NCBI GenBank assembly: GCA_963678855.1
Contig: OY787448.1
Span: forward strand, 310,001-374,000
Direction of reading: 5' to 3'
Length of the DNA stretch: 64,000 nt
Origin: F22 sp963678855
GTDB lineage: Bacteria; Bacteroidota; Bacteroidia; Bacteroidales; Bacteroidaceae
Under the pieces are notes generated by a model. It saw only the letters and a program-made list of their open reading frames with translations. It ran no database searches and had not been told where the DNA came from. Each line of letters starts with the position of its first letter. The stretch's first letter is position 1. The translations under genes and the position numbers were made by a program. Positions 1-8,568 of the stretch are shown here, one piece after another.

Positions 1-8
1 TTCAACCT

Positions 9-1070
9 GTGCCAGTCTTGGCCAATGATGTTTGTGCCCCACAGTGGTATAAGAAAGTAGCCAAAAAGGCTAAGAGTGTCAAGAACACAGCTAAAAAGAC
101 AGCTTCCAAAGCAAAAAACCGAGTTAAAAGTACTGCTAAAAGTGCTGCTAGTAAAACAACAAGCTATGCCAAGAAAGGCGCTAGCTATGCTAAAAAAGGC
201 GCAACGACTGCAGGTAAAAAAGCTTACAAAGCAGCTACTTCCTCAACAGGAAAAAAAGTCGGTAAGTTTGTCAAAGAAGAATTCAAAGCTTCCGAAGTCG
301 GTAAAGCCGCTAAGGGTCTTACAGGTAAAACAGCTCGCAACTTCTACAAAAACCCTAAAAAAGGAATCAAATACGCTGTCAAAAGTGGTATTCACAAAGC
401 AAAGACCGATCCAGGTAAATACGCTAAACAATTCGTAAAAGGTCGACTTGAGAGTACTAAGGTCGGTCGTATTTATTCTCGTGGAGCTAAAGCAGTCAGC
501 ATCGGTAAAAAGCTAAAGAACACGTCTACTGGTAAGAAAGTAACTGGTTTTGTAAAAGACAAAGCATCCAGTGCAGCACATAAAGTAAGTAATACAAACA
601 CTGGTCAAAACGTCTCTAAGTTAGCGGCTGTACTTGCTGCGGCTAAAGCTGCAAAGGCAACAAAAAGTTCATCACGTAGCACTCGTAGTGTAAGCAATGA
701 AGTTCAACAAACAGTTGAAGATGACGGTGCTATCTATATGGGTGAAATGAATGAAACACCTCCTTCGACTCGTACTAATTCTTCAGCAGTCACTAGCACA
801 AGAACAACCAGTTCTTCTAGCAGCTCTGACAAATATAGCGGTCACATGTCTAGAAAAGACGCAAAGAAGAAGCTTGAAAAAGCCGCAGGTGATGCTGCAG
901 TGACTATTCTAACTGGCCTCTTCTCTAAAAAGCAAAGTACTGCCACACCAACAAAACAAACAGGATCGACTCCTGTAACAAATACTCCTGAAAAAACATC
1001 TTCTACAAAGAAGTCGGCAAATAGAGCTGTTTACAACTTGCTAAACTCAGCTTACAAGAAAAAGAAATAA
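9..1070 (+). CDS. Lysine/alanine-rich basic protein, probably 5'-truncated by window edge
   Basis: The frame stays open to the left edge, and the first possible start is a GTG with no visible promoter, so the true N-terminus probably lies outside the window. The product is very basic, dominated by Lys, Ala, Ser and Thr, with a degenerate internal repeat: STGKKVGKFVK near residue 78 recurs as STGKKVTGFVK near residue 174. The C-terminal third is Ser/Thr-rich and the protein ends in YKKKK. The composition resembles histone H1-like or nucleic-acid-binding tails, but no catalytic motif is visible and I do not recognise a family. A strong hairpin terminator follows the stop, so this is the last gene of its transcript. 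Confidence 0.6.
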   Translation: MPVLANDVCAPQWYKKVAKKAKSVKNTAKKTASKAKNRVKSTAKSAASKTTSYAKKGASYAKKGATTAGKKAYKAATSSTGKKVGKFVKEEFKASEVGKAAKGLTGKTARNFYKNPKKGIKYAVKSGIHKAKTDPGKYAKQFVKGRLESTKVGRIYSRGAKAVSIGKKLKNTSTGKKVTGFVKDKASSAAHKVSNTNTGQNVSKLAAVLAAAKAAKATKSSSRSTRSVSNEVQQTVEDDGAIYMGEMNETPPSTRTNSSAVTSTRTTSSSSSSDKYSGHMSRKDAKKKLEKAAGDAAVTILTGLFSKKQSTATPTKQTGSTPVTNTPEKTSSTKKSANRAVYNLLNSAYKKKK

Positions 1071-1103
1071 GTCAGACAGACATGGCTAGATAGCCCTCCT
1101 CAA

Positions 1104-1142
1104 AAAAGCTCGCCGTTTGTACTTCACAAATGGCGAGCTTTT
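1104..1142 (+). terminator. Intrinsic terminator after the basic protein
   Basis: A 17-bp stem (AAAAGCTCGCCGTTTGT pairing with ACAAATGGCGAGCTTTT, one G-T wobble) is closed by a five-base loop and followed by a T-rich stretch. The flanking A-run and T-run make it usable on either strand; the gene order favours termination of the plus-strand gene upstream. Confidence 0.85.
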
Positions 1143-1245
1143 CTTATTTCTTGACAGGATACACCCGAAGTTATACTTTTGTACATGAGGTAAGACCTTC
1201 ACAATCTCACTAGAGGCCATCACCTGCAAGTTGAGGATGCTTCAA

Positions 1246-1584
1246 TTAGAATTTCACCACACAAGCCGTAGCAGTTGCCGTAAGCATCAGCATAGACTTA
1301 TCACCACCGCTTATCTCATCAAACTCTACAGAGTATCCTACAATAGCGTTAGCCCCTTTGGCCTTTGCCTCCTGAATCATCTGCGCTTGTACCTCTTCAT
1401 ACATTTTCTTTAGTTTGCGTTGATAAGTTTCCGATTTTCCTCCGAAGAGATCGGTGATAGATGCAAAGATATCAGCAAATATATTGACGCCAAGCACTTG
1501 ATTGACATTGATAACTTCAAGATATTCTACATTCTCTGCCCCTTGTACAACATCTGTAGTTGTAACGATAAAATCTGATTGCAT
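1246..1584 (-). CDS. YbjQ / UPF0145 family protein
   Basis: About 112 residues from the internal ATG at 1584, which I prefer to the one at 1614 because family members begin directly with the hydrophobic strand seen here (FIVTTTDVVQG). Family features visible are the N-terminal TTT..V.G...EYL segment, the DIFASITDLFGG stretch, and the C-terminal helix plus strand (EAKAKGANAIVGYSVEF). YbjQ proteins are small pentamer-forming cytoplasmic proteins sometimes annotated as heavy-metal binding, but their function is not established. The gene stands alone and converges on the terminator at 1104. Confidence 0.85.
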   Translation of the reverse strand: MQSDFIVTTTDVVQGAENVEYLEVINVNQVLGVNIFADIFASITDLFGGKSETYQRKLKKMYEEVQAQMIQEAKAKGANAIVGYSVEFDEISGGDKSMLMLTATATACVVKF

Positions 1585-1795
1585 GGTTTTATTTTTTAGT
1601 TGATTAATATTCAATTACATCCACAAAGATAGTAAAAACACACGAGCTAGCAGATAAAACCACTCTAGCTTATTGGGGCAATGCAATCATATGAACATTC
1701 CCCCTATATAAAATTGAATATATAGTAAGAAATTGCTATCTTTATTCCTCATAATTAGAGACTTATATAAATACGAACGAAAAACTATTCCCTTA

Positions 1796-2216
1796 TGATT
1801 ATTTTTGGAACCAAATGGGTTAGAACCACAGAGCGTCAAGCCATCCCACTAGTGCCTGGATGGATGAGCTCTGCATTGACCACCCAGATAATGCCTCTTA
1901 TGTAAGAAATCGAGCCATCTGCTACGGTGTCTTAGGCCAAGCATATATCGCTGCCTGCGAGCCAGAGAAAGCCTTGGAGTATCTACTCAAAGATCTTGAT
2001 GTGTGTGGGACATTTAATCTCGAGGAAGTAAGATCACTCTCCACGCTTGGCACCAGCCACTTCAATCTAGGGAAATATTATATAGCCCAGGATAAGCCAG
2101 AAAAAGCACATACGCATCTCCAAGAAGCGATACAGCTTTTCGATGCGGCGCATCAAAAGACCAAACGTGAGAAGTATGCGATGTTGCGTGATCAAGTGAC
2201 GAGTATGGTTGAGTAG
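1796..2216 (+). pseudogene. Decayed TPR protein fragment
   Basis: From 1860 a frame of 118 codons encodes TPR-like helices (NLGKYYIAQDKPEKAHTHLQ is a good TPR unit). Immediately upstream, in another frame, ATG at 1796 starts MIIFGTKWVRTT, which resembles the start of small zinc-ribbon proteins and runs out of frame into the TPR part. The simplest reading is a remnant made by deletion and frameshift. The 3' end overlaps the convergent exonuclease pseudogene by about 25 bp. A short functional TPR protein starting at 1860 is possible, but no promoter is evident. Confidence 0.4.
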
Positions 2217-3071
2217 AAAGAAGCACACTCCAAAATCTGCTGCTCATCTTCCTCATACAACACCTGAATATCATACCCTTGTGCTTGGAGATTTTCCACC
2301 GTCTCCATCTTTTTAGGGCCAGCCCCTATCCCCTCAATCACGATATTCGTACATTTAGAAATAGACTGATTCACTTTCGCACCAAGTGCCTGTAACTGCT
2401 TCGCTAACGCATCACGTTCAGGATATTCTTCAAAAGCACCCGTAATCACCACCTTCTTACCATAGAAAATAGTACTCTTATTCTCCACCTCATCTAGAGA
2501 TAGACGCCTTGTTGTTTCCTTCGCAATCGCACGCCCTTTGGAAGTCCCAAAGATGGGACCAGGCGGTTGCCTCTTGGGTTTCACCCCATTCAGCACCATA
2601 TACAGCTTCGCACAAGCATCCGCATCTGCTAAGGCATCGTGATGGTCATGCTCATTAAAGGGAATGCGATGTGTCTTGCAGCATACAGTTAACTTCTCGC
2701 CTGTCATAGCATAAGTACACGCATTATTGCATGTATTCAAGCCATTCAGATTGTAGTGTTCCATGCATGCATCAAACACGCTGATATCCATACTACGATT
2801 GTGGCAGACAATCAGGTTACCCCAATAAAATCAGTGATTCTAGGCCAGAGTTCTGCTATGGTTGGGGCATTCGCAACCATATCCATATCAATACCATGGA
2901 TATCCGTATTGAGCATGGTGTTCTCCTCTGGGATAGTTTTGATTAGGGAGTAAAACTTCTCGGTGATTACGTTGTTAACGACTTTGACAAGGCCAATGGA
3001 GCAGGCGCTGGTGCGAACTCGGTCATGGTTTCGAAGTCGACGGCGGTGAAGGTGGTATTTTGATTCTGCAT
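2192..3071 (-). pseudogene. DnaQ-like exonuclease with BRCT domain, two frameshifts
   Basis: The reading starts at ATG 3071 (MQNQNTTFTAVDFETMTEF) with exonuclease motif I (D-F-E), shifts frame near 3024 into RTSACSIGLVKVVN, and shifts again near 2815 inside a GGGG run, between DFIG and GNLIVCHNRSMD. The third part holds the DEDDh motif III (HDALADADACAKLY) and, after a linker, a BRCT domain (GKKVVITGAFEEYPERDALA). Together the pieces reconstruct the well-known bacterial protein with an epsilon-like 3'-5' exonuclease and BRCT domain, about 290 residues. It is either a recent pseudogene or carries assembly errors; the second break is in a homopolymer, the first is not. Confidence 0.8.
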
Positions 3072-3119
3072 ACAATCATGATTTAGTGGATTTTTTCTTG
3101 GGGGGGATGTACAGTGAGA

Positions 3120-4148
3120 TTAGTCATTCATCTTTAATGCTCTAAGAGCACGCGATTTTAATTTAGCTCTCAATGAAGCAGGTTGAATCACTCTCATTTT
3201 ATCCATATAACCAAACAACTCGGTCTCCAACTCATAATTATAGCGCACATTAAGCTTAATTGTTGTACAGTCTTCACCGCATTCTACAACCTTCTGTGTG
3301 TGGTGTAATGGTTTATTGCGAATATAATCATACAATCTATTATCAACACACAGTAAAACTTCTTCTACTGGAAGGTTCTCATCTACACTACTTCCTACTA
3401 CATCAAAAAAGAAATCTTCAAAATCAATGCGATAGTTATTATTAAACGTCAAATGTCCTAGATGTTCAATGCTTTCTATACGATCAATAGCCAAGTTTAT
3501 AATATGCGGTGCAGTATCGGGATTATAATTCGAATCTGGATTATAGCCCCAAAGAAACCACCTAGTGTTATACTGTTTCAAATAATAAGGGTGTATCTCA
3601 ACATCTATCTCTTGCATTTTAAAGGGCTTATATTTCACCTTAAGTACCTGCTTTTCATTGCATGCCTCGAATAATCTTTTAAAATAATTACGTAAACCTT
3701 TCAGTTCAGGATTTTCTTCAAAGCCAACAATCTTTTCTTCTTGCTTCTGCAGTAAGCTAACCTTCAATCGATGTTGCATCTCCTCCACCCATTCAAACTG
3801 CGGCATCCCTTCGAAACGAGAAATAGTTTTAAGCGCCAACTTCAATTCTTGAAGCTGCGTTTTAGTTATAGGAGCATTTAATATTGAGAAGTCAGGATTC
3901 TGATATTTAAGCTGTTTTTTATGACCATCTGGAATTCGTTCGATGACAAGTTCTGGCCAAAAGTCACTTGTTTCCATAAACTCTAAATCATTCTGAATCG
4001 TACGCTTGTGGACTGGAGAAATTCCCATTCCACATAGAACTTCATTGACTTTTTTTACAAGTGTATCCATATAGTATACATGGTGCTTATCACCTAAACA
4101 CCGGTCTAAAGCAAGGACCCTTATACTGTGATTTTTATTCTTTGGCAT
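3120..4148 (-). CDS. WYL-domain transcriptional regulator
   Basis: 342 residues. The N-terminal ~80 residues form a winged-helix-like DNA-binding region (RVLALDRCLGD, then VHKRTIQNDLEFME as the recognition part). The WYL domain lies around 165-260: VKYKPFK, HPYYLKQYNTRWFLWGYNP and IINLAIDRIESIE are typical strands. WYL domains bind nucleic acid or nucleotide ligands and control DNA-damage and defence loci. Standing alone upstream of nothing in the same direction, it may act elsewhere or autoregulate. Start chosen at 4148 because MPKNKNHSIRVLALDRCL is the usual beginning of Bacteroidota members. Confidence 0.9.
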   Translation of the reverse strand: MPKNKNHSIRVLALDRCLGDKHHVYYMDTLVKKVNEVLCGMGISPVHKRTIQNDLEFMETSDFWPELVIERIPDGHKKQLKYQNPDFSILNAPITKTQLQELKLALKTISRFEGMPQFEWVEEMQHRLKVSLLQKQEEKIVGFEENPELKGLRNYFKRLFEACNEKQVLKVKYKPFKMQEIDVEIHPYYLKQYNTRWFLWGYNPDSNYNPDTAPHIINLAIDRIESIEHLGHLTFNNNYRIDFEDFFFDVVGSSVDENLPVEEVLLCVDNRLYDYIRNKPLHHTQKVVECGEDCTTIKLNVRYNYELETELFGYMDKMRVIQPASLRAKLKSRALRALKMND

Positions 4149-4293
4149 GTATAGTTGTTATTAAAAAAGATAATTGTACAAGCGCAAAGTTATTAGAATT
4201 ATACAATATAACAATCAAAAAACAAATTATCACTTTGTTTAGTTACGAAACATACGCGAAAGCAATGATAACTCATCAAGATGCGTATCCAAG

Positions 4294-4332
4294 AAAACGT
4301 CCGCTTCTTTCATCAAGATAAGCGGATGTTTT
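4294..4332. terminator. Terminator-like hairpin without adjacent gene
   Basis: Arms AAAACGTCCGCTT (4294-4306) and AAGCGGATGTTTT (4320-4332) pair with one wobble and are flanked by A- and T-runs. No gene ends here on either strand. It may be a relic, or end an unannotated short transcript. Confidence 0.5.
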
Positions 4333-4645
4333 TGTATCCATATTATATTTTCTCTCTAACATGGAAAATACACAACACACTTAATAATGATATTTGTACA
4401 TGTAAGGCAAAGGGAACATTATCACAGTCATTTCAGACATTTGATATCTTCCACCTTCTGAACGAGCACGTAAATGTATTGGATTAACTAGACAGTATCT
4501 TGACAGTTTGTTATAACATTGTCTATATCACTCAAAAATGATAAACAAACGAACAAAAAAAGTCTAGTTAATCACACACAACAAACGCTGTAAATACTGG
4601 TATTTTAGCTTTGTCTATATACTTTATACAAATACTGTATATATA
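4333..4645. other. Gene-free AT-rich interval
   Basis: Between the hairpin and the promoter at 4646 I see no credible coding frame. It contains a nearly perfect repeated element (TAACTAGACAGTATCTTGAC followed later by AGTCTAGTTAATC, an inverted TAACTAGAC/GTCTAGTTA pair at about 4484 and 4560) that may be a regulatory site. Confidence 0.4.
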
Positions 4646-4672
4646 TTGTTCATTAGAGATACAATACCTTTG
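4646..4672 (+). promoter_or_regulatory. Bacteroides-type promoter for 4738 gene
   Basis: TTG at 4646 and TACCTTTG at 4665-4672 fit the Bacteroidota -33/-7 consensus. It lies 65 bp before the ATG of the membrane HTH protein and could drive the downstream lipoprotein too. Confidence 0.6.
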
Positions 4673-4737
4673 TCATCATCAAAAGGGAAACATTTTTTCC
4701 TTCTGATACTATACATACACTGTAAAGAAAAACAATT

Positions 4738-5370
4738 ATGAATATACTTAGCTTACACTGTAGTGCATTTTGGTTTATTTTACCATTAGCTGTGATTGAT
4801 ACTGTTGCAATAAAGATTGGAGGTACAGATGACCTTTTTGCAGATCAAACAGGCCTCATAAAACCCGTGCGATTATCAAGTATTAACTACAACCTATTTA
4901 TAGGTATATGGTTAATATTTCTGACAATAGCTCTAGTGACATTCTACTTCAAAAAAAACAAACGAGATAAAACGTTGATTCTTGATTCAAACTCTCAGGC
5001 ACATATAAAGCCCAAAGACACATCAAATAGTTCTACACATATAAATATCAATCTCTCCTACCCGTCTATACGACAGTGGAGAGAAGTCAACGACCAGGTA
5101 GAACAAAGTCAACTTCCTAACAGCCTCAAAGAAAGATATCTAGAAGCTCTTAAAGAATTTAATGGAGAAAAGATGGAAGAAGTGCGCACAATGTCACATA
5201 AGGCTCTTACTCCTAGTGATATTCGCTATATGATATGTTTTAGTGTAGGTATGAATGCAAGTGATATTGCTAGCATATATAATGTCGAACCTAGCAGCAT
5301 TTATACGATGAGATATAGGCTACGCAAAAAATTCCCGAGAGAAGTACTCCAACATATCTCCTTCCTGTAA
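4738..5370 (+). CDS. Membrane-anchored LuxR-like helix-turn-helix protein
   Basis: 210 residues. Hydrophobic N-terminal segment (about 7-22), a short extracytoplasmic stretch, one clear transmembrane helix at about 52-70 (LFIGIWLIFLTIALVTFYF) followed by a KKNK stop-transfer signal, then a cytoplasmic linker and a C-terminal HTH (SDIRYMICFSVGMNASDIAS..NVEPSSIYTMRYRLRKKF). The HTH closely matches the C-terminus of the 8569 protein, so the two share a DNA-binding module. The topology suggests a sensor that passes a periplasmic or membrane signal directly to DNA. The next gene (lipoprotein, 90 bp away) is its most likely target. No named family recognised beyond the HTH. Confidence 0.75.
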   Translation: MNILSLHCSAFWFILPLAVIDTVAIKIGGTDDLFADQTGLIKPVRLSSINYNLFIGIWLIFLTIALVTFYFKKNKRDKTLILDSNSQAHIKPKDTSNSSTHININLSYPSIRQWREVNDQVEQSQLPNSLKERYLEALKEFNGEKMEEVRTMSHKALTPSDIRYMICFSVGMNASDIASIYNVEPSSIYTMRYRLRKKFPREVLQHISFL

Positions 5371-5459
5371 GCTCACGATATCGAGAACATGATATTTGCG
5401 AAAACGAATATATGACAATCAATATTTATTATTTTATTTTTAACTAAACGATTTTCAGT

Positions 5460-8400
5460 ATGAAAAAGAAAATTTTGAATGCACTAGTATTTAGTGCTCT
5501 AGTTTTGGGATCTGGTGCAATGGTAGGTTGCCAAGATGACTACGATGGAGACATCAAAGATCTACAAGAGCAAATCGATGCGCTTGCTCCAGCGCAACAA
5601 GCAACGGCTGCTTCTTTACAAGCAGAGATTGATCAACTAGAAGTTATGGTCAACTCTTTGCCATCTGACACTGAGATGCACGAAGAAGCAGAATCGGCTT
5701 TAAAAATTGCACAAGAAGCGGCACAAGCAGCAGCTGATGCTGCCTTAGCTGCCGCCAACACAAATGCAGAAGAAAAAGCCAACGAGGCTAGAAATGCGGC
5801 TATTGAAGCAGCTCAAGCCGCTGCTGATGCAGCTGAACAAGCAGCTATCGCCAAAGCTAAGGAAGATGCAACAGCTATCGCTAGTGGTGCAGCTCAAGAA
5901 GCAGCTCAAGCAGCAGAAGATGCAGCGATTGTTAAGGCTAAAGAACTAGCAGAAGCTGCACAAAAAGCAGCTGAAGATGCGGCAAAACTAGCCGACGAAG
6001 CTGCGGCAAAACTAGCTCAAGAGTACGCAGACACAACCGCTGGTACAGCCGAAGCAAATGCAATTGCTAAAGCAAAAGAACTAGCTGATGCAGCGACAAA
6101 AAGTGCAGAAGAATTTGCAGCACAAGCAGAGACAGCAGCTCTAACAGCAGCTAAAGCCTATGCAGATGGACTTATAGATGATCTTGACAAAAAGTTAACA
6201 GCAATTATCAGTGGAAACAAGGCTGAAGTAGATGGAAAACTAGCAGAACTGGCAGGAGAAATCAAAAAGGTTGAACAAGAACTAACCGACATGATTTCAA
6301 CACTCAAAGCCACTCTTATGACTGGCTTAGAAAGCTTCAAAGCAGATAAAGCCATAAAGTATTCTAGCGTAAAACTAGAAGAGGATGTTGTCTTTGGTCC
6401 TACATACACCTTAGCGTCTGGTGATGCTATCGAGCATCTTACAACCTATAAAAAAGATACATACATGGGGGTAGGCTTGAACTCACACTTGTATTTTGTT
6501 CCTAATCCAGCAGGTTTGGATCTTTCTAACTACACATTTACATTAGAAAGAACCGACGGCACAATTGTAGACCAAATCACAGTTGGTACACCATCACCAG
6601 TAACGACAGCCATGACAAGAGCTGAAAGTGGTATGTATTCACTTGATCTCACATGTGGTACGGATAAACTAAATGAATTTGAGACACAAGTCATCTCTCC
6701 TGAAGATCAAGCGTATGCATTGGCACTTGTAGCTCAAGATGATGAAGGTCGTAAGATCTACTCTGATTTTGCTTATACATTTGAAAGTCAAGCAACTACA
6801 GTATCTGTCAACAAGCTTGAGAATATTGAAATTGCTTTCGGGCAAACGCAAGAGATCGTAGGCGCAAGCAACTCAGACGCTGTGTACAAGTCATACTTGA
6901 AAGCAGAAGTTGCATTGGGTTCTCCTCTTGAAGCAGAACTAGTAGAAAAACTTGGATTGGACAGTGCAAACGAGTTAGATTTATCTAAGCAAATCCTTGA
7001 GCGTATGGATGTTTTGGCAGATGGCGATAAGTTTAGTCTTGAACTTAAAGACAAGAACCTAGTCAATATTCCTATTCCGTTTAGTTTGCATATGTTAGGC
7101 TATGATGGCAAAGAAGTTGTATCAAATATATTTACAGCTACTTTCATCAACACGAAATATGGTGAGTCTACTGTCAATTACGAATATACACTAGACGCAA
7201 AAGATGTATCATATTGGCACACGTCATATATTGACATGAAACCAATTACTGATGCAATCGAACAAAGTGGATATACTCAAGCAGACTGGGCAAGCGAAGT
7301 TGCTTCTCTTCAGGTTGTTGAAGGTGAAAACATGAACTTTAATCGATTCTCTAATGTCTTCTTTACTGTAATGGAAGGTGAGGACATTAAAGAAAACACA
7401 GGATTGTTCTACTCTCACAGTTCAAGCGAGCCTAAAACATTCCGTGGATATACTCCAAATGAATCAATTTATGCGGCTGCAAGCAAAATTGTAGTTCAAA
7501 CACAACTAGCAAAGACCGATCCAAATAAGACTCAATCTTGGACCGTTACATTTAGAAACAAGTATGCAAAACCAATCCATGTATTGCATCTTAACGTAAC
7601 CATCAACCGTCCATCTAGTTCAATTTTGAACGATTTGCTTCATAGAATTAGTGCTCTTTGGGATGAAAATGATTTTGACGCTTGGGTAGAATATAACAGC
7701 CTAACAAAGACTGCTAGTTTCAACCTAAGAGATGTATACACAGTAGATACTGATCTCAGTCATATCCGTTTCACATACATGCCAACAGATAAGGAAGATG
7801 TAGATGCTCCATTGTTGACAAGTTTAGAGTATCAAACAGCACAAATCAACTTCCCTAGCGATTTACAAACATTGGCTCAAGTGGCTACTCACAAGGGCTT
7901 AAATGGCGACGAAGGACATTTTGATTTCACATGTGCTTACAATTACTATTTGAATACACCAAGCCTAAACGCATGGGATTCTGAAAGTAGAAATATTCGC
8001 ATGAAGGTCTTATCAGAAATTTGTGCAGATCCCCAAGTACAGTACACACGTAAGACAGCTGATTACAATATCAAGTATACTAAAGATGCTAAACGTATTA
8101 TTTCAAACGATCAAATCGTAGCTAAACGTCGAGGCGTAGGTGAACTTATTGATCTGTGGGGTGAAAACGTAGAGCCAGAAATCGCATCTGTTAAAGTAGA
8201 AATTATCGACCCAGAAAATGCCGGAAATGCCGATTTGATTCGCTTCTCTTATAATGATGCATCAGGTATCACTCGTGCACCAAGTGCACATGATGATGCA
8301 CACACTGTATATATGACAGCTCAGGATAAGGGTATTTCAATTGTCCCTTACGTAACTAATGGTCAATTGCTTTACCTAGCAGATGATGTGAATTTGACTT

Positions 8401-8474
8401 TGCGTGTAACAATCCAAGATGTTTTTGGTTTCGAGCGTATACTCGAAGATACATTTACTGTGATTGCTGAGTAA
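5460..8474 (+). CDS. Large surface lipoprotein with alanine-rich coiled coil
   Basis: 1004 residues. Signal peptide with lipobox GAMVGC, lipidated Cys at 24, followed by QDDYDGDIKDLQEQID, the usual start of Bacteroidota coiled-coil lipoproteins. Residues ~50-240 are almost pure Ala/Lys/Glu heptads (AAEAAQAA-type units), a long rod-like coiled coil. The rest (~290-1004) is beta-rich with no catalytic motif I recognise. A stalk-like rod holding a C-terminal binding domain off the surface is an inference. It lies between two genes for membrane HTH proteins with matching DNA-binding domains and is followed by a hairpin terminator at 8514. Confidence 0.8.
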   Translation: MKKKILNALVFSALVLGSGAMVGCQDDYDGDIKDLQEQIDALAPAQQATAASLQAEIDQLEVMVNSLPSDTEMHEEAESALKIAQEAAQAAADAALAAANTNAEEKANEARNAAIEAAQAAADAAEQAAIAKAKEDATAIASGAAQEAAQAAEDAAIVKAKELAEAAQKAAEDAAKLADEAAAKLAQEYADTTAGTAEANAIAKAKELADAATKSAEEFAAQAETAALTAAKAYADGLIDDLDKKLTAIISGNKAEVDGKLAELAGEIKKVEQELTDMISTLKATLMTGLESFKADKAIKYSSVKLEEDVVFGPTYTLASGDAIEHLTTYKKDTYMGVGLNSHLYFVPNPAGLDLSNYTFTLERTDGTIVDQITVGTPSPVTTAMTRAESGMYSLDLTCGTDKLNEFETQVISPEDQAYALALVAQDDEGRKIYSDFAYTFESQATTVSVNKLENIEIAFGQTQEIVGASNSDAVYKSYLKAEVALGSPLEAELVEKLGLDSANELDLSKQILERMDVLADGDKFSLELKDKNLVNIPIPFSLHMLGYDGKEVVSNIFTATFINTKYGESTVNYEYTLDAKDVSYWHTSYIDMKPITDAIEQSGYTQADWASEVASLQVVEGENMNFNRFSNVFFTVMEGEDIKENTGLFYSHSSSEPKTFRGYTPNESIYAAASKIVVQTQLAKTDPNKTQSWTVTFRNKYAKPIHVLHLNVTINRPSSSILNDLLHRISALWDENDFDAWVEYNSLTKTASFNLRDVYTVDTDLSHIRFTYMPTDKEDVDAPLLTSLEYQTAQINFPSDLQTLAQVATHKGLNGDEGHFDFTCAYNYYLNTPSLNAWDSESRNIRMKVLSEICADPQVQYTRKTADYNIKYTKDAKRIISNDQIVAKRRGVGELIDLWGENVEPEIASVKVEIIDPENAGNADLIRFSYNDASGITRAPSAHDDAHTVYMTAQDKGISIVPYVTNGQLLYLADDVNLTLRVTIQDVFGFERILEDTFTVIAE

Positions 8475-8513
8475 TATCTCCTAGACTTACCATTTATTTA
8501 GGGATAATTATAT

Positions 8514-8542
8514 GGGAGTTGCACCACTTGCGTGCAACTCCC
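8514..8542 (+). terminator. Hairpin after the lipoprotein gene
   Basis: GGGAGTTGCA (8514-8523) pairs perfectly with TGCAACTCCC (8533-8542). It occupies the region between the lipoprotein stop and the start of the next gene, and it includes a spurious upstream ATG at 8512, which is one reason to start the next gene at 8569. The T-run is weak, so it may attenuate rather than end transcription. Confidence 0.6.
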
Positions 8543-8568
8543 TAAATATTGAAAAAACACTTATAGCC

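Noticed and set aside
8512..8568. ATG at 8512 as start of the TPR sensor
   Set aside because: It lies inside a perfect hairpin and would bury the signal peptide; 8569 is better.
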